In this document: piece after piece, positions 8,353 to 17,425 of the stretch
How the letters are laid out: each line of letters opens with the position of its first letter
Position numbering within the stretch: position 1 is the stretch's first letter
From: Paraburkholderia azotifigens
Lineage (GTDB): Bacteria > Pseudomonadota > Gammaproteobacteria > Burkholderiales > Burkholderiaceae
DNA length: 64,000 nt
Direction of reading: 5' to 3'
Assembly (NCBI RefSeq): GCF_007995085.1
Contig: NZ_VOQS01000003.1
Location: 930,001 to 994,000 of the forward strand
The notes under the pieces: generated by a model
Seen by the model: only the letters and a program-made list of their open reading frames with translations
Databases searched by the model: none
What the model was told of the DNA's origin: nothing
Position numbers and translations under genes: made by a program

Positions 8353-10683
8353 TCATTGATAGTCGCTAAAGCGCGAAACGGGCAGTTCGTCGGCAGGCGC
8401 AGATGAATAGCCGGGCACATCGGCCTTGAACTGGTCGAGCAGACCGCGATCGGTGCGCGACAGGCCCTTCAGCTGAAGCTGCATCATCACGCGCGTGCCC
8501 GTGCTCGGCGTCGTGCTGCCCGTGGCGTTTGTGTACTTTTCGAAGGCCAGCGCGAGCGACCAGCACTGCGCGTCGTATTGCAGACCGAGAAGCCCCGCGA
8601 TCAGACGATGCGTGCTCATGTCGTAATTGATGCGCGCAACGCTCGCCACGTTCTTCGCCAGCGGCCATTGACCCGACACGATGATCTGGTTTACCGGTTG
8701 ATAATCGAGTGTCGTGTTGGCGCGCGTGTAACGATAGGCGACGTTGAACACATGCGCCGTCGCGGGCGACCACGCAAGACCGATCGAGCCCTGCGTCAGG
8801 TAGTTGTTCGCCTGACTGTATTGCAGCGCGTTCTCGATGTTCGTTCCCGCGCCGACCTTCACTGAACTGCCGACTATCAGACTCGTGCGCGCGACATTTG
8901 CCGTGCTTTCCGTGTCATAGAGCGTCACACGCGGCTGACGAAAATCGTAACGCTGCGCAATGACGAAGCGCGCGCGCTCGTCGCCCGTTGCCGCGTCGAT
9001 GAAGCGCGAAGTCAAAGCGGCCGTCACGCGGTTCGCATCGGACACCCGGTCGTTGCCGACAAACGCATTGTCGCGAAACAGTTCTCCCAGGCCGAAGTCC
9101 GCTTCCGTCGTATCGAACAGCGGCACATAGGTCTGGTTTCGATACGGCGTGTAGACGTAGAAGAGACGCGGCTCCAGCGTCTGGATGTAAGACCCTCCGA
9201 AGAGACGGACCGCGCGTTCGAACGTCATGCCCGAATCCAGCGTGAGCGTCGGGATGTTGACGTTCACATTGCGCGGCTGGCCTGCGGGCGCGTCGGATGC
9301 AATCGACGACAGATCGTAAGACGCGAAATGCCATTTGATGGTCGGCGTAAAGAACCAGCCGGGCCGCACGATCGGATAGCTGACGAAAGGATTGAACACG
9401 AACCGCGTGCCTTGCGTCGCATCGTCCGTCGACAGCGTGAAGCGCGTTGCGTCGGCTTCGAATCCGTAGTCGAAGCCGCCGGCGTCGTAACGGTTGTAGC
9501 GGACATTGACCTGCGGTTCGCGGTTGTAAGTCGTATCGCTGGAAAACGACTGCCAGTGCTGCTCGCGTGCGAGCACCGACCACGGTCCGCTGTTGTATCT
9601 GACGCCCGCTTCCTGCTGATAGAGCGTGGTGGAACTCGTCGGGAAAGCGCTGCCCGAACCGAGATCGGTCGACACGTTCGCGTCCGACACGCGGTTGTAG
9701 TTGACGTACGCACTGAAACCGGAGCCGATGTTCCAGACGTGATCGAGGTCGATCGAATACCGGCGCTCGTGCGTGATCATGTCGTTCGGCAGCCACGCGA
9801 TGGAAAGCGAACCCGCCGATGCACCCGTCAGATAGCGATAGTCGGCGCTCAGCATTTCGCCGCGCTTCGACATGTAACGCGGCGCTATCGTCAGGTCGTA
9901 GTTCGGCGCGATGTTGAAATAGTAGGGAACGGTAATGTCCACACCGTTCTTCGAACTCATCGACCATGTCGGCGACAGCAGGCCGCTGCGGCGCGCGCCG
10001 TCGAGCGGAAACGACAGCCACGGGCTCGCGAGCAATGGAACGCCCTGAAAGAACAGCACGCCATCATGCGCGACGCCTTCGTCCGCGCCGCTGTCCATCG
10101 TGAACTGCGACGCGCGGATGTACCACGCGGGGTTCGTCTCGCACGCGCAGGTGCTGTAGGTTCCGTCTTCGATCTTCGAGCGCTCGTTATCGAGCAGATC
10201 CGCGCGCGCGCCGCTTCCCCAGCCGCTGTTCAGATAGAAGTGGTATTTCGGCTGCGCGATGAAACCTTCGTTTGCATCGACACGCAGCCGTCCGTATGGC
10301 CCATCGAACACGTCGCCTTTCGACACGATCCTGACGCGGCCATACGCATCGGCCGTATCGCGGTCGAAGTCGTAATGCAGCGCGTCGCCTTTCACGACGA
10401 ATCCATAGCGGCGCAGCTCGGCGGCGCCCTGCAGCGATACGTCGGTGTCGACCGTGCCCGTGACGGTATCGCCCAGGGCAATCGTCGCGGGCTTCGCATC
10501 CGGCCGATTCGGCGTTTCGACGATTTGCGGCGCGAGCCGCAAGCTCCATGCATCGGACAGACGTTCGGCGCTGGCCGAGTCGCCCGCAAGTTGCGCGTAA
10601 GCGGGCATGGGCGCCAGCAGGCAGAACACCAATGCGGCAATGGGCCTGATCGCGAGGCCCTGGACTTCTTGGCGGAATATCAA
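8353..10683 (-). CDS. lptD: LPS-assembly protein LptD (probable second copy)
   Basis: An outer-membrane translocon subunit of 776 residues, near the usual LptD length. It has a signal peptide (hydrophobic core around residues 13-25, cleavage after AYA-30), an OstA/LptA-like N-domain (about 65-150), then the LptD beta-barrel with hallmark strands DGARRSGLLSP, YYFNIAPNYDLTIAPRYMS and MQLQLKGLS. Mature cysteines are C179, C181 and C707 only; E. coli has four forming two disulfides. The start is a TTG, the first start in frame. The normal surA-pdxA neighbours are absent. Upstream lies a 134-residue conserved protein 65 bp away; downstream are LPS-type glycosyltransferases. Family assignment is firm; second-copy status is inferred from synteny. 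Confidence 0.9.
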   Translation of the reverse strand: MIFRQEVQGLAIRPIAALVFCLLAPMPAYAQLAGDSASAERLSDAWSLRLAPQIVETPNRPDAKPATIALGDTVTGTVDTDVSLQGAAELRRYGFVVKGDALHYDFDRDTADAYGRVRIVSKGDVFDGPYGRLRVDANEGFIAQPKYHFYLNSGWGSGARADLLDNERSKIEDGTYSTCACETNPAWYIRASQFTMDSGADEGVAHDGVLFFQGVPLLASPWLSFPLDGARRSGLLSPTWSMSSKNGVDITVPYYFNIAPNYDLTIAPRYMSKRGEMLSADYRYLTGASAGSLSIAWLPNDMITHERRYSIDLDHVWNIGSGFSAYVNYNRVSDANVSTDLGSGSAFPTSSTTLYQQEAGVRYNSGPWSVLAREQHWQSFSSDTTYNREPQVNVRYNRYDAGGFDYGFEADATRFTLSTDDATQGTRFVFNPFVSYPIVRPGWFFTPTIKWHFASYDLSSIASDAPAGQPRNVNVNIPTLTLDSGMTFERAVRLFGGSYIQTLEPRLFYVYTPYRNQTYVPLFDTTEADFGLGELFRDNAFVGNDRVSDANRVTAALTSRFIDAATGDERARFVIAQRYDFRQPRVTLYDTESTANVARTSLIVGSSVKVGAGTNIENALQYSQANNYLTQGSIGLAWSPATAHVFNVAYRYTRANTTLDYQPVNQIIVSGQWPLAKNVASVARINYDMSTHRLIAGLLGLQYDAQCWSLALAFEKYTNATGSTTPSTGTRVMMQLQLKGLSRTDRGLLDQFKADVPGYSSAPADELPVSRFSDYQ

Positions 10684-10748
10684 AGCGAAATCGTGGCGTC
10701 TGATTGACGGGCGGACGCGAGCCCGAGTGAAGAGGCGTCCAGAGCGTC

Positions 10749-11153
10749 TTACTGCAACGTCACTGCGTCGCTTCTGACGGGTGCAACGGCGGCGCCCGCC
10801 GATGCGGCCACGCCGCTCAACGCTTCGATCAGCGGCGGGATCTGTTCGAGCGGCAACGAAAACGACAGCCCCATGTTGCCCGCGAGCCTGAAGCGAAGGA
10901 CGGCGACCTCCGTGCCGTTGAGCCGCCCGATCTCCCAGCCGTAGCTCTGATACGCGAAAGCCATGTGATCGTTCTTGTTGATCACGCGGTCCGAGTGTTC
11001 GATCGCATTCGGCAGCGCGACCAGCAGATGATCGAGCACGGAACGATGGATGGCCGTCGTCGGCTGATTGCCGTGCAGCAGCAGATAGAGGCCGTCTTCC
11101 GACAGTTGAAGGTCGGTGATCGAATCGACGACGTGCGTTGTGTTCTCAGACAT
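10749..11153 (-). CDS. Conserved hypothetical protein upstream of lptD
   Basis: A soluble-looking 134-residue protein beginning MSENTTHVVDSITDLQLS. A GAGGTG ribosome site five bases before this ATG decides the start over upstream in-frame codons. It has no signal peptide or membrane helix; the middle part (LYLLLHGNQPTTAIHRSVLDHLL, AFAYQSYGWEIGRLNGTEVAVLRFRLAG) alternates strands and helices and the tail is Ala/Val-rich. I do not recognise the family. It is on the same strand as lptD with a 65-bp gap, so cotranscription is plausible. Confidence 0.7.
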   Translation of the reverse strand: MSENTTHVVDSITDLQLSEDGLYLLLHGNQPTTAIHRSVLDHLLVALPNAIEHSDRVINKNDHMAFAYQSYGWEIGRLNGTEVAVLRFRLAGNMGLSFSLPLEQIPPLIEALSGVAASAGAAVAPVRSDAVTLQ

Positions 11154-11633
11154 GCAGCACCTCGACCGCGCTCGCATGCGCGTCGGTTCCGACGCGACGT
11201 TGCGCACGTGTGTCCTCGACCCACGGCTCATACGAAGAGGCCCGTGCCATCCAGGCAGAGAAAAGCGGTGTGGAACTGGCGCGCAACACAGCAACCAGTA
11301 CGACGGGATCGATATGTTCGAGCATGGCGAAGAGGCGAAGGTTGGTGGAGACGGCACGATACCGCCACCTCCCCTTCAACGCGTTACCGCGGCCCTACCG
11401 ATTCTTAGCGGCAACTTTCCCCGCCTGCACGGCACCGCCGCTGCAGCGCGCGCCCGTGCGGGGCGTTGCGTCATTCCTTTCACGAAGCAACAAATATTCA
11501 GAAAGTTTGGCGTAACCCCGTGCAAGGGGTCTCGTTCCTATACTCGCGGCTTTCCACGGTCGGTCGCGTCCGGGTTGCCCTTGCGCGCATCGAAACCTGT
11601 CGCTACTCAAGCGGGTTCTCAACAAGATCTTCG
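11154..11633. other. 480-bp divergent region between hypothetical gene and bamA
   Basis: Long overlapping frames here are compositionally shadow-like. Just upstream of bamA are a short hairpin, CCCC-GTGCAA-GGGG (about 11516-11528), and a TATACT -10-like hexamer at 11539-11544 without a clear -35. I see no complete operator or RNA gene. Confidence 0.4.
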
Positions 11634-13943
11634 ATGAAACAACGAGCATCAACTATCTGTCTCGCCAGTGCGATCACGGTCTGTGCAACGACCCTGACAC
11701 CTTCGCTCGCGCATGCCGACGACTCCGTCATCGTCAAGGACATCCGGCTCGAAGGCCTGAAGCGCATCGAGGCGGGCACGCTGCTCGCCAATCTGCCCAT
11801 CAAGCGCGGTGAAGTCTTCACCGACGACAAGGCGTCGCAGGCCGTGCGCGCGATCTACGACACGGGGCTCTTCAACGACGTCAACGTCTCGCTGGATGGC
11901 GACGTCGTCGTGGTTCGCGTGGTCGAGCGCCCCGCGATTGCGGACATCGATTTCGCGGGCATTCACGAGTTCGAAAAAGACAATCTGACGAAGGCGCTGC
12001 GTGCCGTCGGTCTGTCGCGCGGCCGTCCTTTCGACAAGGCCCTGATCGACAAGGCCGAACAGGAGTTGAAGCGGCAGTATCTGACGCGTGGCTACTATGC
12101 CGCGGAAGTGCAGACCACGACCACGCCGATCGACAGCGGACGCGTGTCGGTGCTGTTCTCCGTCATCGAAGGCCCGAACGCGAAGATCCGCCAGATCAAT
12201 TTCATCGGCAATCACGTGTTTTCGCAAAGCACCTTGCGCGACGAGATGGAATTGTCAACGCCGAACTGGTTCTCCTGGTACACGAAGAACGATCTCTACG
12301 CGAAAGAGAAGCTGAGCGCCGATCTCGACAGGCTGCGCTCGTACTATCTGAATCGCGGTTATCTGGAGTTCAGGATCGACTCGACGCAGGTCTCGCTGAC
12401 GCCCGACAAGAAGGAGATGTATCTGACGCTCAATCTGCATGAAGGCGAGCCTTACACGATCACGGGCATCCGGCTCGCGGGCAATCTGCTCAATCGCGAA
12501 GCCGAGCTGAAGCCGCTCGTCACCATCAAGCCCGGCGACAGCTTCTCTGAAGAGCGGCTCAAGGCGACGACGAAGGCCGTCGTCGACCGGCTCGGCGAGT
12601 ACGGTTACGCGTTCGCGACCGTCAATGCCGTGCCGCAGATCGATCCCGACAAGCATACGGTCGACCTCACGCTGCAGGTCGATCCCGGCAAGCGCGTGTA
12701 TGTGCGGCGGGTGAACGTGGAAGGCAATACGCGTACGCGCGACGAAGTGATTCGCCGCGAAATGCGCCAGCTCGAAAGCTCGTGGTTCGATTCGAACCGG
12801 CTCACGCTGTCGAAGGATCGCGTGAGCCGTCTTGGCTATTTCACCGATGTCGACGTGACGACGGTGCCCGTGCCGGGCTCCGACGATCAGGTGGATGTCG
12901 ACGTCAAGGTTTCTGAAAAGCCGACGGGCGCGATCACGCTCGGCGCGGGTTTCTCGTCGACGGACAAGGTGGTGCTGTCGGCGGGCGTGTCGCAGGACAA
13001 CGTGTTCGGCTCGGGCACGAGCCTCGCTGTCAATGTGAATACAGCGAAGACATATCGCACGCTTTCGGTGACGCAGACCGATCCGTACTTTACCGTCGAC
13101 GGCATCAGGCGCATTTCGGATGTCTATTACCGCACGAGTTATCCGCTTTACTACAGCAATGACGAGAGCTTTCGCATCGTCTCGCTTGGCGCGGACCTGA
13201 AGTTCGGCATTCCGTTTTCGGAGATCGATACCGTCTACTTCGGGCTCGGCATCGAGCAGGATCGCTTCAACACGGATTCATCGACGCCGCAGGCGTATCT
13301 CGACTACGTGAAGGAATTCGGCCGCGTAGTCAACAACGTGCCTGTTACGGCGGCCTGGTCGCGCGATGCGCGCGACAGCGTGCTCGTGCCGAGCCGCGGC
13401 TACATGCTGCAGGCGAACGGCGAAGTCGGCACGCCGGCGGGTGAAACCGAGTACTACAAAGCCGATATCCAGAGCCAGTACTACTACTCGTTCGCGCGCG
13501 GCTTCATTCTTGGCCTCAATTTACAGGCCGGCTACGGCAACGGCTTCGCGGGCAAGGCGTATCCGATCTTCAAGAACTACTATGCGGGCGGTATCGGCTC
13601 GGTGCGCGGCTATGAATCGAGTTCGCTGGGTCCGCGCGATTCGTCGACGGGCGACTCCATCGGCGGCTCGAAGATGGTGGTCGCCAATGTCGAAATGACT
13701 TTCCCGTTGCCGGGCAGCGGCTGGGACCGTACGCTGCGCGTCTTTACCTTCCTCGATGCGGGCAACGTCTGGGGCAACGAAGGCAACAGCACGGGCGCGA
13801 ACGGTTTGAGATACAGCTATGGCGCAGGCCTCGAATGGATTTCGCCGATCGGCCCGCTGAAGCTCTCGCTTGGCTTTCCGCTCATCCGGCATGAGAACGA
13901 CAAGTATCAGGTGTTTCAGTTTCAGATCGGCACATCGTTTTGA
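11634..13943 (+). CDS. bamA: Outer membrane protein assembly factor BamA (probable second copy)
   Basis: A 769-residue Omp85 protein. It has a signal peptide ending near SLAHA (about residue 28), then five POTRA repeats from VIVKDIRLEGLKRIEAGTLL to about residue 430, and the 16-strand barrel from EKPTGAITLGAGFSS. The barrel loop carries the VRGYE form of the conserved VRGF/Y substrate-gating motif (SVRGYESSSLGPRD), and the chain ends in the aromatic FQFQIGTSF. BamA inserts beta-barrel proteins into the outer membrane. The canonical rseP-bamA-skp-lpxD-fabZ neighbourhood is absent; a divergent hypothetical-lptD unit lies upstream and a strong terminator follows. All core motifs look intact, so it is probably functional. 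Confidence 0.9.
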   Translation: MKQRASTICLASAITVCATTLTPSLAHADDSVIVKDIRLEGLKRIEAGTLLANLPIKRGEVFTDDKASQAVRAIYDTGLFNDVNVSLDGDVVVVRVVERPAIADIDFAGIHEFEKDNLTKALRAVGLSRGRPFDKALIDKAEQELKRQYLTRGYYAAEVQTTTTPIDSGRVSVLFSVIEGPNAKIRQINFIGNHVFSQSTLRDEMELSTPNWFSWYTKNDLYAKEKLSADLDRLRSYYLNRGYLEFRIDSTQVSLTPDKKEMYLTLNLHEGEPYTITGIRLAGNLLNREAELKPLVTIKPGDSFSEERLKATTKAVVDRLGEYGYAFATVNAVPQIDPDKHTVDLTLQVDPGKRVYVRRVNVEGNTRTRDEVIRREMRQLESSWFDSNRLTLSKDRVSRLGYFTDVDVTTVPVPGSDDQVDVDVKVSEKPTGAITLGAGFSSTDKVVLSAGVSQDNVFGSGTSLAVNVNTAKTYRTLSVTQTDPYFTVDGIRRISDVYYRTSYPLYYSNDESFRIVSLGADLKFGIPFSEIDTVYFGLGIEQDRFNTDSSTPQAYLDYVKEFGRVVNNVPVTAAWSRDARDSVLVPSRGYMLQANGEVGTPAGETEYYKADIQSQYYYSFARGFILGLNLQAGYGNGFAGKAYPIFKNYYAGGIGSVRGYESSSLGPRDSSTGDSIGGSKMVVANVEMTFPLPGSGWDRTLRVFTFLDAGNVWGNEGNSTGANGLRYSYGAGLEWISPIGPLKLSLGFPLIRHENDKYQVFQFQIGTSF

Positions 13944-13960
13944 AGCACGTGCAGATGTGA

Positions 13961-13988
13961 AAAAGCCCGCTTTTGAGCGGGCTTTTCT
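13961..13988 (+). terminator. Rho-independent terminator after bamA
   Basis: A near-perfect hairpin, AAGCCCGCT-TTTG-AGCGGGCTT, about 20 bases after the bamA stop and running into TTTTCTGTTTT. Flanking A and T tracts make it potentially active in both directions, so it could also serve the convergent regulator gene. Confidence 0.85.
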
Positions 13989-14035
13989 GTTTTCAGCAAC
14001 ACGATGTGTATCTCTCCCGATCCGCCTTCTACTCG

Positions 14036-14863
14036 CTACAGCGCAAGCCGCGCCGCGCTTTCGAAGCGCATCCGCTCCTCCGCCACCACAGGGCCTGCCA
14101 GCTCGAGCAGGCGTGCATGTTCATCACCGCGCACGGGCTCACCCGACACCCCATGCCGCGGCAACGCCTCATCAGGCGCGAACATATAGCCCTCGCCGCG
14201 CAGCGTCTTGATGTACTGCCGTCCCGTCGGCGACAGTTTCAGCGCGGCGCGCAGCCTGAACACGACAACGTCCAGCCCGCGTTCTGTCACGCTGCAATGG
14301 CGGCGCAGCATGTTGAGAATGCGCACGCGCGACAGGACTTTCATCGGGTGCGATGCGAGCACCACGAGCAGCGCGAACTCGGTGCTGCGCAGCGGCACTT
14401 CCACGCCGCCGCGGGTGAGCACGCGGTCGGCGACGTCGACTTCGAAGTCGTCGAACGAGATCGGCTCGCGCTCGACATGCAGCGGCGCATGCGACGGCGG
14501 CCCCGCGCGCAATGCATTGCGAACCCGCGCGATCAGTTCGCGTGGATCGTGCGGATCGACGACATAATCGTTCGCGCCGAGTTCGAACGCGAGCACCTTG
14601 TCGACGACATCGTCGGAGCGGCTGACGATGATCACGGGCAGATCGTAGCCCAGCGAGCGCACGCGCCGCAGCGCGGCCAGTCCGTCCACCTCGGGCAAGC
14701 TATGGCGCATGACGATCAGCGAAGGCACTTCCACTTCGAGACGCCGCTCGAGCGACTCCGTGTTGTACAGGACGGACATCTCGATCTTGTGCTGCTGCAC
14801 ATGCGAGCGCAGCACGTCGCGGCTTTCCTGATTGGGCTCGACGACGAGCAGATGGATGGTCAT
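14036..14863 (-). CDS. OmpR-family response regulator with degenerate receiver
   Basis: A 275-residue protein with a CheY-like receiver (about 1-120) and an OmpR-type winged helix (about 135-230, ending IKTLRGEGYMFAPDE), plus a 45-residue tail. The receiver has lost its phosphorylation chemistry. The acidic pair is E9-P10, the phosphoacceptor position is Arg53 (LIVMRHSLPEVDG instead of the usual LLDxxLP-DG), and the switch lysine is Asp103 (YVVDPHDPRE instead of KPF). The DNA-binding half looks intact. GGAG six bases before the ATG at 14863 supports the start. It is divergent from a kinase that already has its own regulator, so this looks like an orphan, phosphorylation-independent regulator. 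Confidence 0.85.
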   Translation of the reverse strand: MTIHLLVVEPNQESRDVLRSHVQQHKIEMSVLYNTESLERRLEVEVPSLIVMRHSLPEVDGLAALRRVRSLGYDLPVIIVSRSDDVVDKVLAFELGANDYVVDPHDPRELIARVRNALRAGPPSHAPLHVEREPISFDDFEVDVADRVLTRGGVEVPLRSTEFALLVVLASHPMKVLSRVRILNMLRRHCSVTERGLDVVVFRLRAALKLSPTGRQYIKTLRGEGYMFAPDEALPRHGVSGEPVRGDEHARLLELAGPVVAEERMRFESAARLAL

Positions 14864-15134
14864 GGTGTACTCCGTCCTTCTCCCATTTGAACGGTGCCCA
14901 TGATAGAGAGCAACTGTGGAGGCAAGACGGTGAAAAATAAGGAGAATGTGTGGAGATTGCTGAACGGTCGGCCGCCCTTGCGCCGCTCGCGTCACAATAG
15001 CGGCGTGACAGCAAATCGACAGCTAAATCGACAGCAACCAGTTGGCGAGCGCCGCCCGCCGTCGCCGCGTCATACTGGTCGACAGGGAAAAACAGGGTGT
15101 GAAGCATGAAAGATGGCGGCCGCGGGGATTCGCC
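14864..15134. other. 271-bp divergent region between orphan regulator and sensor kinase
   Basis: It contains divergent starts and presumably both promoters. Some in-frame extension of the kinase is possible but reads as arginine-rich shadow sequence. No clear operator was found. Confidence 0.4.
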
Positions 15135-16655
15135 ATGAGAGTCGGCATCACGTCGAAGCTCTTCGTCGCGATTTCGGCGGCCTGCATTCTCGTGGCCGTC
15201 ACGATGGGTCTCGCCGTTCGCTGGAGCTTCGAACACGGCTTCATCGGCTATCTGCAGCGCCAGTCGCAATCGCATTCCAGCCGCTTGAAGCAGGAACTCG
15301 AAGCCGCCTGGGCACAACACCGCAGCTGGGATTTCGCCAAGAGCGAAGCGACGGCCGTGGCCGCCGTTCCCGAACTCGCCGACGCTGGCATGCCGCCCGG
15401 CCCGCCCGATATGAACGCGCCCCACGATGGGCCGCCGCCCGACGGCGCCCAGGGCAACGGCGCGCAGCCGGGACCGCCGCCGGGCGATCCGGGCGCGCCG
15501 CCCGACATGCGCGGCATGCAGGGGACGGGTATGGACCCGGGTCCGGGCCCGCAGGGCAACCGTCATCCGCCGTTCAGGGTCTACGACGCGAACCTGCAGA
15601 GCGTGCTGCAGAAAGGCCCGCCGCCGCCGCCCGATACGCCTCGCGAACCGCTGACCGTCGAGGGCAAGGTGATCGGCTGGCTGGTCGTCGCCGGGCCGGA
15701 AGTGCTGTTTCATTCCGCCGACCGTCAATTTCAGGCGCAGCAGGTTCGCACGACGTGGATCATCGTCGGGTTCGCCGCGTTGCTGGCCGCGTGTGTCGCC
15801 GTCGTGCTCGCGCGCGTGCTGCTCGCGCCCGTGCGGCGCCTCGTGCTCGCGACGCATCGGCTGGCGAGCGGCGACTATTCGATTCGCGTGCCCGATTCCG
15901 GCAGCGACGAACTGCACGATCTCGCCGCCGACTTCAACCGTCTCGCGATTTCGCTCGGCAATGCGGAACGCTCACGGCGCAATTTCATCGCGGATATTTC
16001 GCACGAACTGCGCACGCCGCTCGCCGTGCTGCGCGGCGAACTCGAAGCGATCGAAGACGGCGTGCGCAAGCCCGACCGCACGACGCTCGCGTCGCTGCAG
16101 GCGGAAGTCGCGCTGCTGAGCCAGTTGATCGACGACCTGTACGAGCTGTCGCTAGCCGACATCGGCGCGCTGTCTTTCGAGAAAGTGCGGCTCGATGTGG
16201 CACCCGTCGTCGAGGCCGCCGCCGAATCGTTCCGCGACCGGCTCGCCGACAAGAAGATCGCGCTGGAAACGGACATCGGCGAAGCGGGCGTCATCATGCT
16301 CGGCGACCCTTACCGTTTGACGCAACTGATGAAGAACCTGCTCGAGAACGCGTTGCGCTATACGGATGAAGGCGGCAAGGTGCGCGTCGCCGTCGCCCGG
16401 CACGAGCGCGAAATCCGCATCGACGTGCAGGATTCGCACCCTGCCGTGCCCGAGCCTTTGCTGCCGCATCTGTTCGACAGGCTGTTTCGCGTCGACGCGT
16501 CGCGCAGCCGCCAGAGCGGCGGCGCCGGCCTCGGGCTCGCGCTGTGCAGACATATCGTGAGCCAGCATGGCGGCACGATCGACGCATTGCGCTCGCCGCT
16601 CGGAGGATTGTGGATCGCCGTGCGGTTCGCTACGTTTGAAGCCAAAGATGACTGA
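15135..16655 (+). CDS. Sensor histidine kinase with Pro/Gly/Met-rich periplasmic insert (BaeS-like)
   Basis: A 506-residue inner-membrane kinase. TM1 spans about residues 8-28 and TM2 about 207-228, followed by HAMP (LLAPVRRLVLATHRLASGDY), HisKA with phospho-acceptor His290 in FIADISHELRTPL, and HATPase_c with N-box NLLENALRYT and G-box GGAGLGLALCRHI. The periplasmic loop contains a low-complexity stretch from about residue 86 to 170, rich in Pro, Gly, Met and Asp (for example MPPGPPDMNAPHDGPPP), not usual for BaeS or CpxA. The ATG at 15135 fits the TM1 position. Its 3' end overlaps the regulator start by eight bases, so the two form an operon. The signal is unknown. Confidence 0.9.
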   Translation: MRVGITSKLFVAISAACILVAVTMGLAVRWSFEHGFIGYLQRQSQSHSSRLKQELEAAWAQHRSWDFAKSEATAVAAVPELADAGMPPGPPDMNAPHDGPPPDGAQGNGAQPGPPPGDPGAPPDMRGMQGTGMDPGPGPQGNRHPPFRVYDANLQSVLQKGPPPPPDTPREPLTVEGKVIGWLVVAGPEVLFHSADRQFQAQQVRTTWIIVGFAALLAACVAVVLARVLLAPVRRLVLATHRLASGDYSIRVPDSGSDELHDLAADFNRLAISLGNAERSRRNFIADISHELRTPLAVLRGELEAIEDGVRKPDRTTLASLQAEVALLSQLIDDLYELSLADIGALSFEKVRLDVAPVVEAAAESFRDRLADKKIALETDIGEAGVIMLGDPYRLTQLMKNLLENALRYTDEGGKVRVAVARHEREIRIDVQDSHPAVPEPLLPHLFDRLFRVDASRSRQSGGAGLGLALCRHIVSQHGGTIDALRSPLGGLWIAVRFATFEAKDD

Positions 16656-17409
16656 CCATTCACTTGCCCATTCATTTAGCCGGTCACCCGCTTCGGTGCT
16701 GATCGTCGAAGACGAGCCGAAGCTGTCCGCGCTGCTCACCGACTATCTGCGCGCCGAAAACTTCGACACGCACGTGATCGAGGACGGCCGCGACGTGATC
16801 GCCTCCGTGCGCGCCAATCCGCCTTCGCTGATCCTGCTCGATCTGATGTTGCCGGGGCGCGGCGGACTCGAAATCTGCCGCGAATTGCGCACGTTTTCGG
16901 ATGTGCCCGTGATCATCCTGACGGCGCGCGTCGACGAAATCGACCGGTTGCTCGGGCTCGAACTCGGCGCCGACGACTACGTATGCAAGCCGTTCAGTCC
17001 ACGCGAGGTCGTGGCGCGTGTAAAAGCGATTCTGCGCCGCATCGATTCGCTCTCGGGCGCGGCGCGCGCCGGTGCGGAGCCCGTTACGAGCGGCCTCGCG
17101 ATCGATCTCGACCGGCATGTCGCGTCGCTCGACGGCAAGGATCTCAATCTCACACCGATCGAAATCCGCCTGCTCGCGCTGTTGCATTCGACGCCTGGCC
17201 GCATCTATTCGCGCGACCACCTGCTGCGGCAACTGTACGACGATCACCGCGTGGTCGCGGACCGCACTGTCGATTCGCATGTGAAGAATCTGCGGCGCAA
17301 GCTGCAAACCGTGCGCCCGGATCACGACATGATCCGCTCGATTTATGGCGTGGGTTACAGGCTGGAGGTCGTGCCGCCGGAAGGCCACGACGACGGCGGC
17401 GCCGTATGA
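16648..17409 (+). CDS. OmpR/BaeR-family response regulator
   Basis: A 253-residue regulator overlapping its kinase gene (ATGACTGA shared). Receiver landmarks are intact: E21-D22, phosphoacceptor D65 in LILLDLMLPGRGG, and K114 in YVCKPFSPRE. The C-terminal winged helix ends with the recognition region DRTVDSHVKNLRRKL and IRSIYGVGYRLE. The layout and kinase pairing resemble BaeSR-type systems. A Ser/His-rich leader of about 15 residues precedes the receiver. Targets are unknown. Confidence 0.9.
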   Translation: MTDHSLAHSFSRSPASVLIVEDEPKLSALLTDYLRAENFDTHVIEDGRDVIASVRANPPSLILLDLMLPGRGGLEICRELRTFSDVPVIILTARVDEIDRLLGLELGADDYVCKPFSPREVVARVKAILRRIDSLSGAARAGAEPVTSGLAIDLDRHVASLDGKDLNLTPIEIRLLALLHSTPGRIYSRDHLLRQLYDDHRVVADRTVDSHVKNLRRKLQTVRPDHDMIRSIYGVGYRLEVVPPEGHDDGGAV

Positions 17410-17425
17410 AGCCCAGAAGACCGTT

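Noticed and set aside
8915..10021. Long antisense and shifted frames inside lptD, dxs, rpoD and similar genes
   Set aside because: They are arginine/alanine-rich, lack motifs and arise from the high third-position GC content; the opposite strand has a recognised gene in every case.
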